A stretch of DNA of 64,000 nucleotides from Micromonospora sp. WMMD1120 (GTDB lineage Bacteria > Actinomycetota > Actinomycetes > Mycobacteriales > Micromonosporaceae). Numbering within the stretch: position 1 is the stretch's first letter; every line of letters begins with the position of its first letter. The DNA is taken from assembly GCF_029626235.1 (NCBI RefSeq), contig NZ_JARUBO010000005.1, forward strand, positions 776,501 through 840,500, read 5' to 3'. A program made the translations under genes and the position numbers. Below are positions 44,032 to 52,034 of the stretch, in pieces. A model generated the notes under the pieces. It saw only the letters and a list, made by a program, of their open reading frames with translations. It did not search any database and was not told where the DNA came from.

Positions 44032-46035
44032 TCAGGGCAGGTCGTTGGCGTGCCTGATGACCGTCACCAGATCGTCGATGATGCCGGTGAGGGCGAAGTC
44101 CTTCGGGGTGAAGACCCGCGCCACCCCGGCGGCGCGGAGCGTGGCCGCGTCGCCCGGCGGGATGATGCCGCCCACGACCACCGGCAGGTCGGCGCGGCCG
44201 GCGGCGCGCAGCCCGTCGAGCACCGCGGGCACGGCGGCGAGGTGCGACCCGGAGAGCACCGACAGTCCGACCAGGTCGACATCCTCCTCGACGGCGGCGG
44301 CGACGATCTGCCCGGCGGTCAGCCGGATGCCCTGATAGACGACCTCGAAGCCGGCGTCTCGGGCGCGTACCGCGATCTGCTCCGCGCCGTTGGAGTGCCC
44401 GTCCAGGCCGGGTTTGCCCACCAGCAGTCGCAACCGTCCGCTGCCCAGCTCGCGGGCGGTGGCGGCGACCCGCGCGCGCACGGCGGCGAGGCCGGGCTCG
44501 CCGCCGCCGGTGGCGCCGGCCAGGCCGGTCGGCGCCCGGTACTCGCCGAAGACCTGCCGTAGCGCGCCGGCCCACTCGCCGGTGGTAACCCCGGCCCGTA
44601 CGCACTCCACAGTGGCCGGCATCAGGTTGACGCTGGTCGCGGCGTCCGCGCGGAGCCGGGTGAGGGCCGCGTCGACGACGGCCGCGTTCCGGTCGTCCCG
44701 CCACCGCCGTACGCCCGCGACGGCCGCCGCCTCGACCGCCGGATCGACCTGCTCGACGGCGTCGGCGCCGGTCGCCGTCAGTGGTGAGGGCTCGGTCTCG
44801 GTGTGGCGGTTCACCCCGACCACCACGTCGGCGCCGGACTCCATCCGACGGCGGCGTTCGGCCAGCGACGCGACGAGCGCGCTCTTGAGATGGCCGCTCT
44901 CCACGGCGGCGACCACGCCACCCAGCTCCAGCACCTCATTGAGCTGCGCGCGGGCCCCGCTGACGATCTCGTCGACCAGCGCGGCCATCACGTGCGAGCC
45001 GGCGAAGAGGTCGGGATATTCGAGCAGGTCCGACTCGAACGCCAGGACCTGCTGCATGCGCAGCGACCACTGCTGGTCCCAGGGGCGGGGCAGACCCAGC
45101 GCCTCGTTCCAGGCGGGCAGTTGCACAGCGCGGGCCCGGGCGTCCCGGGACATCGTCACGCCGAGCATCTCCAGCACGATGCGCTGGACGTTGTTCTCCG
45201 GCTGCGCCTCGGTGAGGCCGAGGGAGTTGACCTGCACGCCGTAGCGGAAGCGGCGCTGCTCGGCCTGACCGACGCCGTACCGGTCCCTGGTGATCTCGTC
45301 CCAGAGCACCCCGAACGCGCGCATCTTGGCGATCTCCTCGACGAAGCGCACCCCGGCGTTGACGAAGAACGAGATGCGCTGCACCACGTCGCCCATCCGT
45401 TCCGGCGGCACCTGGCCGGCGTCGCGGACCGCGTCGAGCACGGCGACAGCGGTGGCCAGCGCGAAGCCGACCTCCTGCACGGGCGTGGCGCCGGCCTCCT
45501 GGAGGTGGTACGAGCAGATGTTGACCGGGTTCCACCGGGGCATCTCCCGCAGCGTGTACGCGACCATGTCGGCGGTCAGCCGCAGCGACGCCGCCGGCGG
45601 GAAGATGTACGTGCCCCGGGACAGGTACTCCTTGACGATGTCGTTCTGGGTGGTTCCGGCGCAGCGGGCCAGGTCGCCGCCCTGCTCCAGCGCGACGGTG
45701 CCGTACAGGGCGAGCAGCCACATCGCCGGGGCGTTGATGGTCATCGAGGTGTTCATCTCGGCGAGCGGCAGACCGTCGAAGAGCGCCCGCATGTCACCGA
45801 GGTGGGCCACCGGCACGCCGACCCGCCCCACCTCACCGGCGGCGAGTTCGTGGTCCGGGTCGTACCCGGTCTGGGTCGGCAGGTCGAAGGCGACCGAGAG
45901 GCCGGTCTGCCCCTTCGCCAGGTTGCGGCGGAAGAGGGCATTGGTCGCGGCGGCCGACGAGTGGCCGGCGTAGGTGCGCATCACCCACGGGCGGTCCCGT
46001 TCGGGCAAACGCCCAGGGTATGCCGTCTCATCCAT
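44032..46035 (-). CDS. ecm: Ethylmalonyl-CoA mutase (MeaA type)
   Basis: This 667-residue enzyme carries both the TIM-barrel mutase domain (1 to about 525) and a C-terminal B12 domain with the Co ligand motif GKPGLDGHSNG (DxHxxG, about 556). The start DRPWVMRTYAGHSSAAATNALFRRNLAKG and NICSYHLQEAGATPVQE are characteristic of the MeaA/Ecm group. Tyr (RTYAGH) and Arg (YLSRGTYIFPP) fill the positions that contact the substrate carboxylate in methylmalonyl-CoA mutase, fitting a dicarboxylyl-CoA, in contrast to Phe/Gln in IcmA. It converts ethylmalonyl-CoA to methylsuccinyl-CoA. The mRNA is leaderless: TAGACT (46042-46047), six bases, ATG; the regulon operator overlaps that box. Confidence 0.92.
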   Translation of the reverse strand: MDETAYPGRLPERDRPWVMRTYAGHSSAAATNALFRRNLAKGQTGLSVAFDLPTQTGYDPDHELAAGEVGRVGVPVAHLGDMRALFDGLPLAEMNTSMTINAPAMWLLALYGTVALEQGGDLARCAGTTQNDIVKEYLSRGTYIFPPAASLRLTADMVAYTLREMPRWNPVNICSYHLQEAGATPVQEVGFALATAVAVLDAVRDAGQVPPERMGDVVQRISFFVNAGVRFVEEIAKMRAFGVLWDEITRDRYGVGQAEQRRFRYGVQVNSLGLTEAQPENNVQRIVLEMLGVTMSRDARARAVQLPAWNEALGLPRPWDQQWSLRMQQVLAFESDLLEYPDLFAGSHVMAALVDEIVSGARAQLNEVLELGGVVAAVESGHLKSALVASLAERRRRMESGADVVVGVNRHTETEPSPLTATGADAVEQVDPAVEAAAVAGVRRWRDDRNAAVVDAALTRLRADAATSVNLMPATVECVRAGVTTGEWAGALRQVFGEYRAPTGLAGATGGGEPGLAAVRARVAATARELGSGRLRLLVGKPGLDGHSNGAEQIAVRARDAGFEVVYQGIRLTAGQIVAAAVEEDVDLVGLSVLSGSHLAAVPAVLDGLRAAGRADLPVVVGGIIPPGDAATLRAAGVARVFTPKDFALTGIIDDLVTVIRHANDLP

Positions 46036-46041
46036 GACCGG

Positions 46042-46047
46042 AGTCTA
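46042..46047 (-). promoter_or_regulatory. -10 box of ecm
   Basis: TAGACT on the minus strand lies six bases before the ATG at 46035. The operator at 46044-46059 covers most of it. Confidence 0.7.
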
Positions 46048-46059
46048 AGTTACCGTTCA
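46044..46059. promoter_or_regulatory. Acyl-CoA regulon operator, copy 5 (ecm)
   Basis: TCTAAGTTACCGTTCA on the plus strand (TGAACGGTAACTTAGA toward ecm) overlaps the -10 box, ideal for repression. Confidence 0.78.
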
Positions 46060-46186
46060 GTAGAAGTGGCTGTGCAAAACCACACAGCTCCATGTCGGGG
46101 ACGTCCGGGTGGCAAGCGCCCACCCTGTCGTGCACCGCCACACCCCGGCCACCCACCCGTCACCGCCAGGACGCACACTTGACGGC

Positions 46187-47038
46187 ATGGATGACGAGCT
46201 GGCCATCTCCGTCCGAGGGCTGCGCAAGGCGTACGGCGACAACGTGGCGGTGGCGGGCGTGGATCTCGACGTCCACCGCGGTGAGGTGTTCGCGCTGCTC
46301 GGCCCGAACGGGGCCGGCAAGACCACAACGGTCGAGATCCTGGAGGGCTACCGCCACCGCGACGCCGGCGAGGTGCGGGTGCTCGGCACCGACCCGGCGC
46401 AGCCGGATGCCGGCTGGCGCTCCCGGGTCGGCATCGTGCTCCAGGGCACCGGTGAGTTCGACGAGCTGACCGTCGCCGAGGTGATCAGGCACTTCTCCGG
46501 CTTCTACCCGGATGCCGACGACCCGGACAAGGTGATCGAGCGGGTCGGCCTGGCCGGCAAGGCCAGAGCCCGGACGCACACCCTCTCCGGCGGGCAGAAG
46601 CGCCGCCTCGACGTGGCGCTGGGCATCATCGGCCGCCCCGAGCTGCTCTTCCTCGACGAACCGACCACCGGCTTCGACCCGGAGGCTCGCCGCGAGTTCT
46701 GGGAGCTGATCCGCGACCTGGCGGCGGCCGGCACCACAATCGTGCTGACCACCCACTACCTGGACGAGGCGGAGGCGCTCGCCGACCGGGTCGGCGTGAT
46801 CGCCGGCGGCAGACTGGTCGAGGTGGCCGCCCCGAGCCGGCTGGGCAACCGGCAGGAGGCGCTGGCGACGGTCTCCTGGCGTACCCCGGACGGGACGGTG
46901 GAGAGCACGCAGAGCGCGACGCCGACGGCGGTGGTGGCCGACCTGGCCGCGCGCTTCGGCGGCGAGATCCCGGGGATCACCGTGACCCGGCCGACCCTGG
47001 AGGACGTCTACCTCACGATGATCGGACACGCGCGATGA
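46187..47038 (+). CDS. ABC-2 type exporter ATP-binding protein
   Basis: The product has 283 residues from the ATG at 46187, with CACACT (46174-46179) 7 nt upstream as a likely leaderless -10; the earlier ATG at 46109 is not family-like. It has a complete ABC ATPase: Walker A GPNGAGKTTT, Q-loop VLQGTGEFDELT, signature LSGGQKRR, Walker B LLFLDEP, and H-loop TTHYLDEAEALADRV. The order and C-terminal extension (VTRPTLEDVYLTMIG) match DrrA-like drug or lipid exporters. The permease gene overlaps by 4 nt. The substrate is unknown. The spacer to ecm holds both promoters and the ecm operator. Confidence 0.93.
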   Translation: MDDELAISVRGLRKAYGDNVAVAGVDLDVHRGEVFALLGPNGAGKTTTVEILEGYRHRDAGEVRVLGTDPAQPDAGWRSRVGIVLQGTGEFDELTVAEVIRHFSGFYPDADDPDKVIERVGLAGKARARTHTLSGGQKRRLDVALGIIGRPELLFLDEPTTGFDPEARREFWELIRDLAAAGTTIVLTTHYLDEAEALADRVGVIAGGRLVEVAAPSRLGNRQEALATVSWRTPDGTVESTQSATPTAVVADLAARFGGEIPGITVTRPTLEDVYLTMIGHAR

Positions 47039-47880
47039 CGACCACGACGAAGCCGGCGACGCCGGTGGCCACCGCCCCGGGTCGTCGGCTGGGCGCCGGC
47101 ACGCTCGCGGTACGCCAGGGCCGGCTGGAGATCACCCAGTTCCTGCGCAGCCGGGAGTCGGTGGTCTTCACCATGGGCTTCCCCATCATCATGATCCTGA
47201 TCTTCGCGTCGATCTTCGACGGCACGATCGGCGGCGGGGTCAGGTTCACCCAGTACTTCATCACCGGGATGATCGCGACCGGCCTGATGACGGTGAGCTT
47301 CCAGAACCTCGGCATCTGGATCCCGATCGAGCGGGACCGCGGCGTGCTCAAGCGCTACCGGGGCACGCCGATGCCGAAGTGGGTCTGGTTCGCCGGCAAG
47401 GTGATCATGGTGGTGGCGATCGGCATCGCCGAGACCGCGCTGCTGCTGGCCTTCGCGGTGGCGCTGTTCGACCTCGACCTGCCCGGCACCGCCGGGAAGT
47501 GGCTCACCTTCGGCTGGGTCGCCGTGCTCGGGGTGACAGCGTGCACCCTGTGCGGCATCGCCATCTCATCGCTGGCCCGTACCGCCCGCAGCGGCTCGGC
47601 GGTGGTCACCCCGGTCTCCCTGATCCTCCAGTTCATCTCCGGGGTGTTCTTCGTCTTCACCGACCTGCCCACCTGGATGCAGCAGGTGGCGGCGCTGTTC
47701 CCGCTCAAGTGGATGTGCCAGGGACTGCGGTCGGTCTTCCTGCCGGAGAGCTTCGGCGCGCAGGAGCCGGGCGGCTCGTTCGAGCTGGGCCGGGTGGCGC
47801 TGGTGCTCGCCCTGTGGTGCGTGATCGGCCTGGTGCTCTGCCTGACCACCTTCCGCTGGACCACCAAGCGCGACGGCTGA
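47035..47880 (+). CDS. ABC-2 type exporter permease
   Basis: The 281-residue protein starts at an ATG overlapping the ATPase stop (ATGA), so the two are translationally coupled. Six membrane helices of the ABC2_membrane type are visible, including SVVFTMGFPIIMILIFASIFDG near the start, FTQYFITGMIATGLMTVSF, the QNLGIWIPIERDRGVLKRYRG coupling region, the SLILQFISGVFFVFTDLP re-entrant loop typical of the family, and a final WCVIGLVLCLTTFRW. It pairs with the upstream ATPase as a homodimeric half exporter. It converges with the hbd gene, 46 nt apart. Confidence 0.92.
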   Translation: MTTTTKPATPVATAPGRRLGAGTLAVRQGRLEITQFLRSRESVVFTMGFPIIMILIFASIFDGTIGGGVRFTQYFITGMIATGLMTVSFQNLGIWIPIERDRGVLKRYRGTPMPKWVWFAGKVIMVVAIGIAETALLLAFAVALFDLDLPGTAGKWLTFGWVAVLGVTACTLCGIAISSLARTARSGSAVVTPVSLILQFISGVFFVFTDLPTWMQQVAALFPLKWMCQGLRSVFLPESFGAQEPGGSFELGRVALVLALWCVIGLVLCLTTFRWTTKRDG

Positions 47881-47926
47881 GCACGGACGACCGGGGCGGA
47901 GTGACCCCCGCCCCGGTCGAGGCGAC

Positions 47927-48775
47927 TCAGTACGTGTAGAAGCCCTTGCCGGTCTTGCGGCCCAGGTCGCCGGCGGTGGCCATCCGCTGGAGCAGCTCCG
48001 GCGGGAAGAACTTCTCGTCGCCGGTGTCGGTGTAGATGTTCCGCGTCGCGTTCAGCAACACGTCCACCCCGGTCAGGTCGATGGTGGCCAGCGGACCCAT
48101 GGCGTGCCCGAAGCCGAGCCGGCAGGCGGTGTCCAGGTCCTCCGCGGACACCACGCCCGACTCGACGAGCTTGACCGCCTCCATCACCAGGGCCGAGATC
48201 AGCCGGGTCGTGACGAAACCGGCGATGTCCCGGTTGACCACCACCACCGTCTTGCCGATCTCCTCGGCGAAGGCCCGCGCGGTGTCCAGCGTGGCGTCGC
48301 TGGTCTTGTAGCCGCGCACCAGCTCGCAGAGCTGCATCATCGGCACCGGGGAGAAGAAGTGGGTGCCGACGACCGCCTCGGGCCGCTCGGTCACCGCGGC
48401 GATCTGGGTGACCGGAATGGCCGAGGTGTTGGTGGCGAGGACCGCGTCCGCCCTGCAGATCTTGTCCAGGGCGCGGAACACCTCGTGCTTGATCTCCAGC
48501 CGCTCGAAGACAGCCTCGACCACGATGTCCGCGTCCGCCGCCGCCTCCAGGTCGGTGGTCGGGGTGATCCGGGCCAGCGTCGCCTCGACCTCGGACGCCT
48601 CGATCCTGCCCTTCTCGGCGAACTTCGTCAGTGACTTCCGGATGCCGTCCAGACCCCGTGTGGTGGCCGCGTCGTCCAGGTCGCGCAGCGTCACCTGCCA
48701 GCCCGCCTGCGCCGCCACCTGGGCGATGCCGGAGCCCATCAGCCCGGCCCCGACGACCGCGAGTCGACCCGCCAT
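47927..48775 (-). CDS. hbd: 3-hydroxybutyryl-CoA dehydrogenase
   Basis: The enzyme has 282 residues, the single-domain FadB2/Hbd length, from an ATG with GGGAGAAG upstream. It has NAD-binding LAVVGAGLMGSGIAQV, a VEAVFERLEIKHEVF segment, NTSAIPVTQIA, the catalytic His motif GTHFFSPVPMMQLCELV, and a C-terminal domain with CRLGFGHAMGPLATIDLTGVDV and LGRKTGKGFYTY. It reduces acetoacetyl-CoA to 3-hydroxybutyryl-CoA with NAD(P)H, the step between thiolase and a crotonase. It is a second, single-domain counterpart of the double enzyme at 36.6 kb. The promoter has TAGGGT (48812-48817) with a regulon operator 10 bp above it. Confidence 0.95.
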   Translation of the reverse strand: MAGRLAVVGAGLMGSGIAQVAAQAGWQVTLRDLDDAATTRGLDGIRKSLTKFAEKGRIEASEVEATLARITPTTDLEAAADADIVVEAVFERLEIKHEVFRALDKICRADAVLATNTSAIPVTQIAAVTERPEAVVGTHFFSPVPMMQLCELVRGYKTSDATLDTARAFAEEIGKTVVVVNRDIAGFVTTRLISALVMEAVKLVESGVVSAEDLDTACRLGFGHAMGPLATIDLTGVDVLLNATRNIYTDTGDEKFFPPELLQRMATAGDLGRKTGKGFYTY

Positions 48776-48827
48776 CTACTTCTCCCTCGCTGCGATTGAG
48801 TGCCTGCCTGCACCCTAGTCCGCGAGC

Positions 48828-48843
48828 TGAACGATGGCTAAGT
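48828..48843. promoter_or_regulatory. Acyl-CoA regulon operator, copy 6 (hbd)
   Basis: TGAACGATGGCTAAGT (ACTTAGCCATCGTTCA toward hbd) lies 10 bp above the likely -10 TAGGGT (48812-48817, minus strand). Confidence 0.8.
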
Positions 48844-48845
48844 GG

Positions 48846-48919
48846 CGGCGGCTGTGCCGCCGGAGTCACTGCGGCCGTGCCGCCGGAGTCGCGGCGGCTG
48901 TGCCGCCGGAGTCGCTGCG
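48846..48919. repeat. GTGCCGCCGGAGTC tandem repeats between hbd and murA
   Basis: Three units of GTGCCGCCGGAGTC joined by CACTGCGGCC or GCGGCGGCT spacers (units about 20-27 bp) occupy the region between the hbd operator and the murA stop at 48942. Confidence 0.8.
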
Positions 48920-48941
48920 GGCCTCGCTGCCGGCCCGGGGG

Positions 48942-50384
48942 TCAGATCTCCAGCGACGGCTCCTCCGGCGCGGTGCCCCGCTCCACGGCCACGCCGAGCG
49001 CGCGCAGGTCGGCCACGAAGTCCGGGTAGCCCCGGTCGACGTGGTGCACGTGGGAGACCTCGGTGACCCCGTCCGCGCAGAGCCCGGCGATGATCAGGCC
49101 GGCGCCGGCCCGGATGTCGGTGGCCCGCACCGGGGCGCCGGAGAGCCGCTCCCGGCCGCGAACCACAGCGTGGTGCCCGTCGGTCTTGATGTCCGCGCCG
49201 AGCCGCATCATCTCGTTGGCGAACATGAACCGCCCGTCGAAGATGTTCTCGGTGATCAGCGATGCGCCGTCGCTGACCGCGGCCAGCCCGATCGCCATCG
49301 GCAGCAGGTCGGTGGCGAACCCGGGGTACGGCAGGGTGACCACGTCCACGGCCCGGGGCCGCTCGTCCATCCGGACGCGGAAGCCGTCCCCCCGGGTCTC
49401 CACGAGCGCGCCGGCGGCCACCACCTTGTCCAGCGCGATCTCCAGGAAGGCCGGGTCCAGCCCGGTCACCGTCACGTCGCCCCTGGTCATCGCCGCGCCG
49501 AACGCCCAGGTGCCGGCGACGATCCGGTCCCCCACCGTCGCGTGCCGCACCGGGCGCAGCCCGGGAACCCCGGTGATCCGCAGTGTGGAGGTGCCGGCGC
49601 CGGCGATCCGCGCGCCCATCTGGTTGAGCATCGTGCAGATGTCGACGATCTCCGGCTCCCGCGCCGCGTTGTCGATCACCGTGGTGCCCTGGGCCAGCAC
49701 CGCCGCCATCACCAGGTTCTCGGTCGCGCCGACGCTGGGGAAGTCCAACACGATGTCCGCGCCCCGCAGCCCGTGCGGCGCGCTGGCGATCACGAACCCG
49801 TGTTCACCGGAAATCTCCGCACCCATCCGGGTCAGCCCGGAGATGTGCATGTCCAGCCCGCGCGACCCGATCGCGTCGCCGCCGGGATGCGCCACCCGCA
49901 CGTACCCCCGGCGGGCCAGCAGCGGGCCGAGCACGCAGATCGACGCGCGCAGCCGCCGGACCAGGTCGTAGTCGGCGTCCGCGCCCGGCTGCTCCGGGAC
50001 GTCGATGGTCACCGAACGGGAACGGGCCACGCCACCGCCGGCGACCATCGGGTCGACCGGGTCGTCCGCGTCGAACTGGACGTCACACCCCAGCCTGCGC
50101 AGCACCTCCCCCATGATCGCGATGTCCGTGATCCGTGGCACGTTGGTGATCACGCTGCGGCCCGGCGCCAGCAGCGCGGCCGCCATCAACTTCAGCGCCG
50201 AGTTCTTGGCGCCCACCACGTGTACGGTGCCGGCCAGCCGCGCGTCACCGCGCACCCGGATGACGTCGACGTCGCTGACCGCCGGATCACCGGCGTCGCC
50301 GGGGCCCACCACCACCGGCCAACCGGCGGCGCTGTCCGGCCGCACCGGGGTCGTCAGATCGGGAATCCGTAGGCTGTGCGTCAT
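48942..50384 (-). CDS. murA: UDP-N-acetylglucosamine 1-carboxyvinyltransferase (Asp-type MurA)
   Basis: The protein has 480 residues if it starts at the ATG at 50384, with GAGGTGG 7 nt before it. The catalytic domain begins about 40 residues in ([23 protein letters not shown]), so a later start is possible. EPSP synthase-like inverted barrels contain [45 protein letters not shown] and [13 protein letters not shown]. In [18 protein letters not shown] the residue usually Cys (LPGGC) is Asp, as in mycobacteria, which makes MurA naturally insensitive to fosfomycin. It performs the first committed step of peptidoglycan synthesis in the cytoplasm. Its start codon overlaps the start of the divergent cob(I)alamin adenosyltransferase gene. 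Confidence 0.92.
   Translation of the reverse strand: MTHSLRIPDLTTPVRPDSAAGWPVVVGPGDAGDPAVSDVDVIRVRGDARLAGTVHVVGAKNSALKLMAAALLAPGRSVITNVPRITDIAIMGEVLRRLGCDVQFDADDPVDPMVAGGGVARSRSVTIDVPEQPGADADYDLVRRLRASICVLGPLLARRGYVRVAHPGGDAIGSRGLDMHISGLTRMGAEISGEHGFVIASAPHGLRGADIVLDFPSVGATENLVMAAVLAQGTTVIDNAAREPEIVDICTMLNQMGARIAGAGTSTLRITGVPGLRPVRHATVGDRIVAGTWAFGAAMTRGDVTVTGLDPAFLEIALDKVVAAGALVETRGDGFRVRMDERPRAVDVVTLPYPGFATDLLPMAIGLAAVSDGASLITENIFDGRFMFANEMMRLGADIKTDGHHAVVRGRERLSGAPVRATDIRAGAGLIIAGLCADGVTEVSHVHHVDRGYPDFVADLRALGVAVERGTAPEEPSLEI
50370..50375 (+). promoter_or_regulatory. -10 box of a leaderless adenosyltransferase transcript
   Basis: TAGGCT, seven bases, then the ATG at 50383. The box lies inside the murA coding sequence. 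Confidence 0.55.
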
Positions 50385-50955
50385 GGCCGTCCACCTCACG
50401 CGCATCTACACCAGGGCCGGCGACGCCGGCATGACCAGGCTGAGCAACAACGAGCAGGTACCGAAGACCGATCCACGGATCGCCGCGTACGCGGACGTCG
50501 ACGAGTGCAACGCGGCGATCGGTGTCGCGATCGCGCTGGGCCAGCTCGACGAGGAGCTGCGCGGCGTGCTGGCGTCGGTGCAGAACGACCTGTTCGACGT
50601 CGGCGCCGACCTGGCCACCCCGGTCGAGCCGGAGCCGAAGTATCCGCCGCTGCGGGTGACCGAGGAGTACGTCGAGCGCCTGGAGGGCTGGTGCGACGAG
50701 TACAACGCGCGCCTGAGCAAGCTCGACTCCTTCATCCTCCCCGGCGGCACCCCGGGCGCGGCGCTGCTGCACGTGGCGCGGACCATTGCCCGGCGTGCGG
50801 AGCGGGCAGCGTGGTCGCTGGTCAGCCACGATCCGGATCGGACCAGCACGCTCCCGGCAAAGTATCTCAACCGGCTCTCCGATCTGCTCTTTATCCTGTC
50901 AAGAACGGCAAATCCGGCAGGAGATGTGCTATGGGTGCCGGGCGGCAAGCGCTGA
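50383..50955 (+). CDS. Cob(I)alamin adenosyltransferase, PduO type
   Basis: This 190-residue enzyme starts at the ATG at 50383; the open frame further upstream lies within murA. PduO hallmarks are present: [20 protein letters not shown] at the start (ATP triphosphate loop), [12 protein letters not shown], the [25 protein letters not shown] helix with the ATP-binding Arg/Glu, and [13 protein letters not shown] at the end. It transfers adenosyl from ATP to cob(I)alamin. The product, adenosylcobalamin, is the cofactor of IcmA and Ecm in this window, and MeaB gates its loading. No regulon operator is visible at its promoter. A repeat island follows. Confidence 0.95.
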   Translation: MAVHLTRIYTRAGDAGMTRLSNNEQVPKTDPRIAAYADVDECNAAIGVAIALGQLDEELRGVLASVQNDLFDVGADLATPVEPEPKYPPLRVTEEYVERLEGWCDEYNARLSKLDSFILPGGTPGAALLHVARTIARRAERAAWSLVSHDPDRTSTLPAKYLNRLSDLLFILSRTANPAGDVLWVPGGKR

Positions 50956-51050
50956 CAGTGGGCGCGACACCCCACGTCGACACGGGGATTCCCCATCTGA
51001 CCGCTGCCACGCGTCGCCGGGGCCGCGTCCTCCTCCGGCCCGGCTCTCGG

Positions 51051-51270
51051 CGACCGACTCGGCTTCCTGGAAGTCGGCGCATTCAGGCCCTCGGTAAGCC
51101 CGATATCGCCAGACCGCAGGCGATCGACTCGGCTTCCTCGAATCCGGGGCATCCAGGCCCCCACATAGGCCCAACCTCAGCGCAGGCCCCGGATGACCAA
51201 CTCGGGTTTCATGAAATCGGGGCATCCGCCGGTCTGGGTAGGCCCCGTTTCACGGAAGACGAGTCGATCA
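51051..51270. repeat. 70-bp-period array of the GACTCG-TTTCATGAAA repeat
   Basis: Direct copies begin at 51051, 51121 and 51191 (exact 70-bp spacing) and an inverted copy lies at 51241-51270. Each has a CGACTCGGCTTCCT-like arm, a TTCATGAAA-like centre, and CGGGGCATCC. The same family is at 18098-18171. Confidence 0.8.
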
Positions 51271-51376
51271 CCCCTGCGCGGGCTCGGCCGGCCCCGATCG
51301 CGCCGCCCCGGGTCGGCCAGCCACGTCGCGCTCCAGGGGGATCACCCTGCCGGATCGACGCAACGGTGACGCCGAC

Positions 51377-51452
51377 GGGTTTCCGGGGCAGCCCGCCCGG
51401 CGGAGGGATCAAGCCTGACCGCCCGGAGCCGGGCGGGCTGCCCCGGAAACCC
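51377..51452. repeat. Perfect 24-bp inverted repeat
   Basis: Arms 51377-51400 and 51429-51452 (GGGTTTCCGGGGCAGCCCGC and its complement, plus 4 bp) pair perfectly around a 28-nt loop. Confidence 0.9.
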
Positions 51453-51473
51453 CAACAGTGACCCGCGCAAACC

Positions 51474-51533
51474 ATGCGACCCAGGCACGCCAGATGCGAC
51501 CCGGGCACGCCAGAGCCGACCCGGGCAAGCCAG
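51474..51533 (+). repeat. 20-bp tandem repeat, three units
   Basis: ATGCGACCCAGGCACGCCAG is repeated at 51474, 51494 and 51514 with one to four changes; a decayed fourth unit follows. Confidence 0.85.
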
Positions 51534-51566
51534 CGGCGACTCAACCACCCGCGGGCGGGCGACAGC

Positions 51567-52022
51567 TCAGGCGGCCGGCCAGTCCTGGGAGGCCATACGC
51601 GGCGAGACCGCCCCCGGAGGGGCGGCCTCGAGCCAGGAGAGGAAACCGGTGACGGTGGACCGCGCCATGGCGATCTCCACCGGTGCGTGGTGACTGGTAC
51701 AGCGGAGGATCACCCAGTCGGCCGGCATGGAGAGCCGTTCCTGACCTTCGGGCAACCGTCGGCGCTCCACCGCCAGCCCTTTGCGCGAGAGCACCCGCTT
51801 GGGCCGGATCGCGAAGCTGAACATCCGGTACCACCGCAGCTCGTCGCCGGCGAAGCGACCGAAGCCGGGCGACCAGCCGCGGCCGTCGAGAACAGTGGTG
51901 ACCCGGACGCTGAGCCGGATGATGCCACCGCTGCGGGTGACCAGAGCTCGCCGGACGAAGAGGACCAGAAGCGCGGCGAGGATGACGACTACGCCGATCC
52001 CGATTCCCTCGACGATCTCCAT
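51567..52022 (-). CDS. DUF2550 membrane protein
   Basis: The product has 151 residues from an ATG at 52022. One N-terminal membrane helix (about residues 5-23, EGIGIGVVVILAALLVLFV) is followed by a soluble domain with RLSVRVTTVLDGRGWSPGFGRFAGDELRWYRMFSFAIRPKR and SRSTV-like TVTGFLSWLEAAPPGA near the end. It is a DUF2550 protein, regularly found directly downstream of atpC in actinobacteria. It starts 12 nt after the atpC stop, so cotranscription is likely. Function unknown; its link to ATP synthase rests only on conserved position. Confidence 0.82.
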   Translation of the reverse strand: MEIVEGIGIGVVVILAALLVLFVRRALVTRSGGIIRLSVRVTTVLDGRGWSPGFGRFAGDELRWYRMFSFAIRPKRVLSRKGLAVERRRLPEGQERLSMPADWVILRCTSHHAPVEIAMARSTVTGFLSWLEAAPPGAVSPRMASQDWPAA

Positions 52023-52034
52023 CCCCGGTTTGAC

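Larger units (their letters stand above)
50956..51566. other. Repeat-rich non-coding island
   Basis: This 611-nt region between the adenosyltransferase and DUF2550 genes has no convincing gene. It contains three separate repeat structures (51051-51270, 51377-51452, 51474-51533), described in their own entries. Frames crossing it show only low-complexity translations. Confidence 0.75.

Noticed and set aside
51051..51533. CRISPR array
   Set aside because: The 70-bp spacing is regular, but only three direct copies exist, the repeat is degenerate, one copy is inverted, and no cas genes are present.
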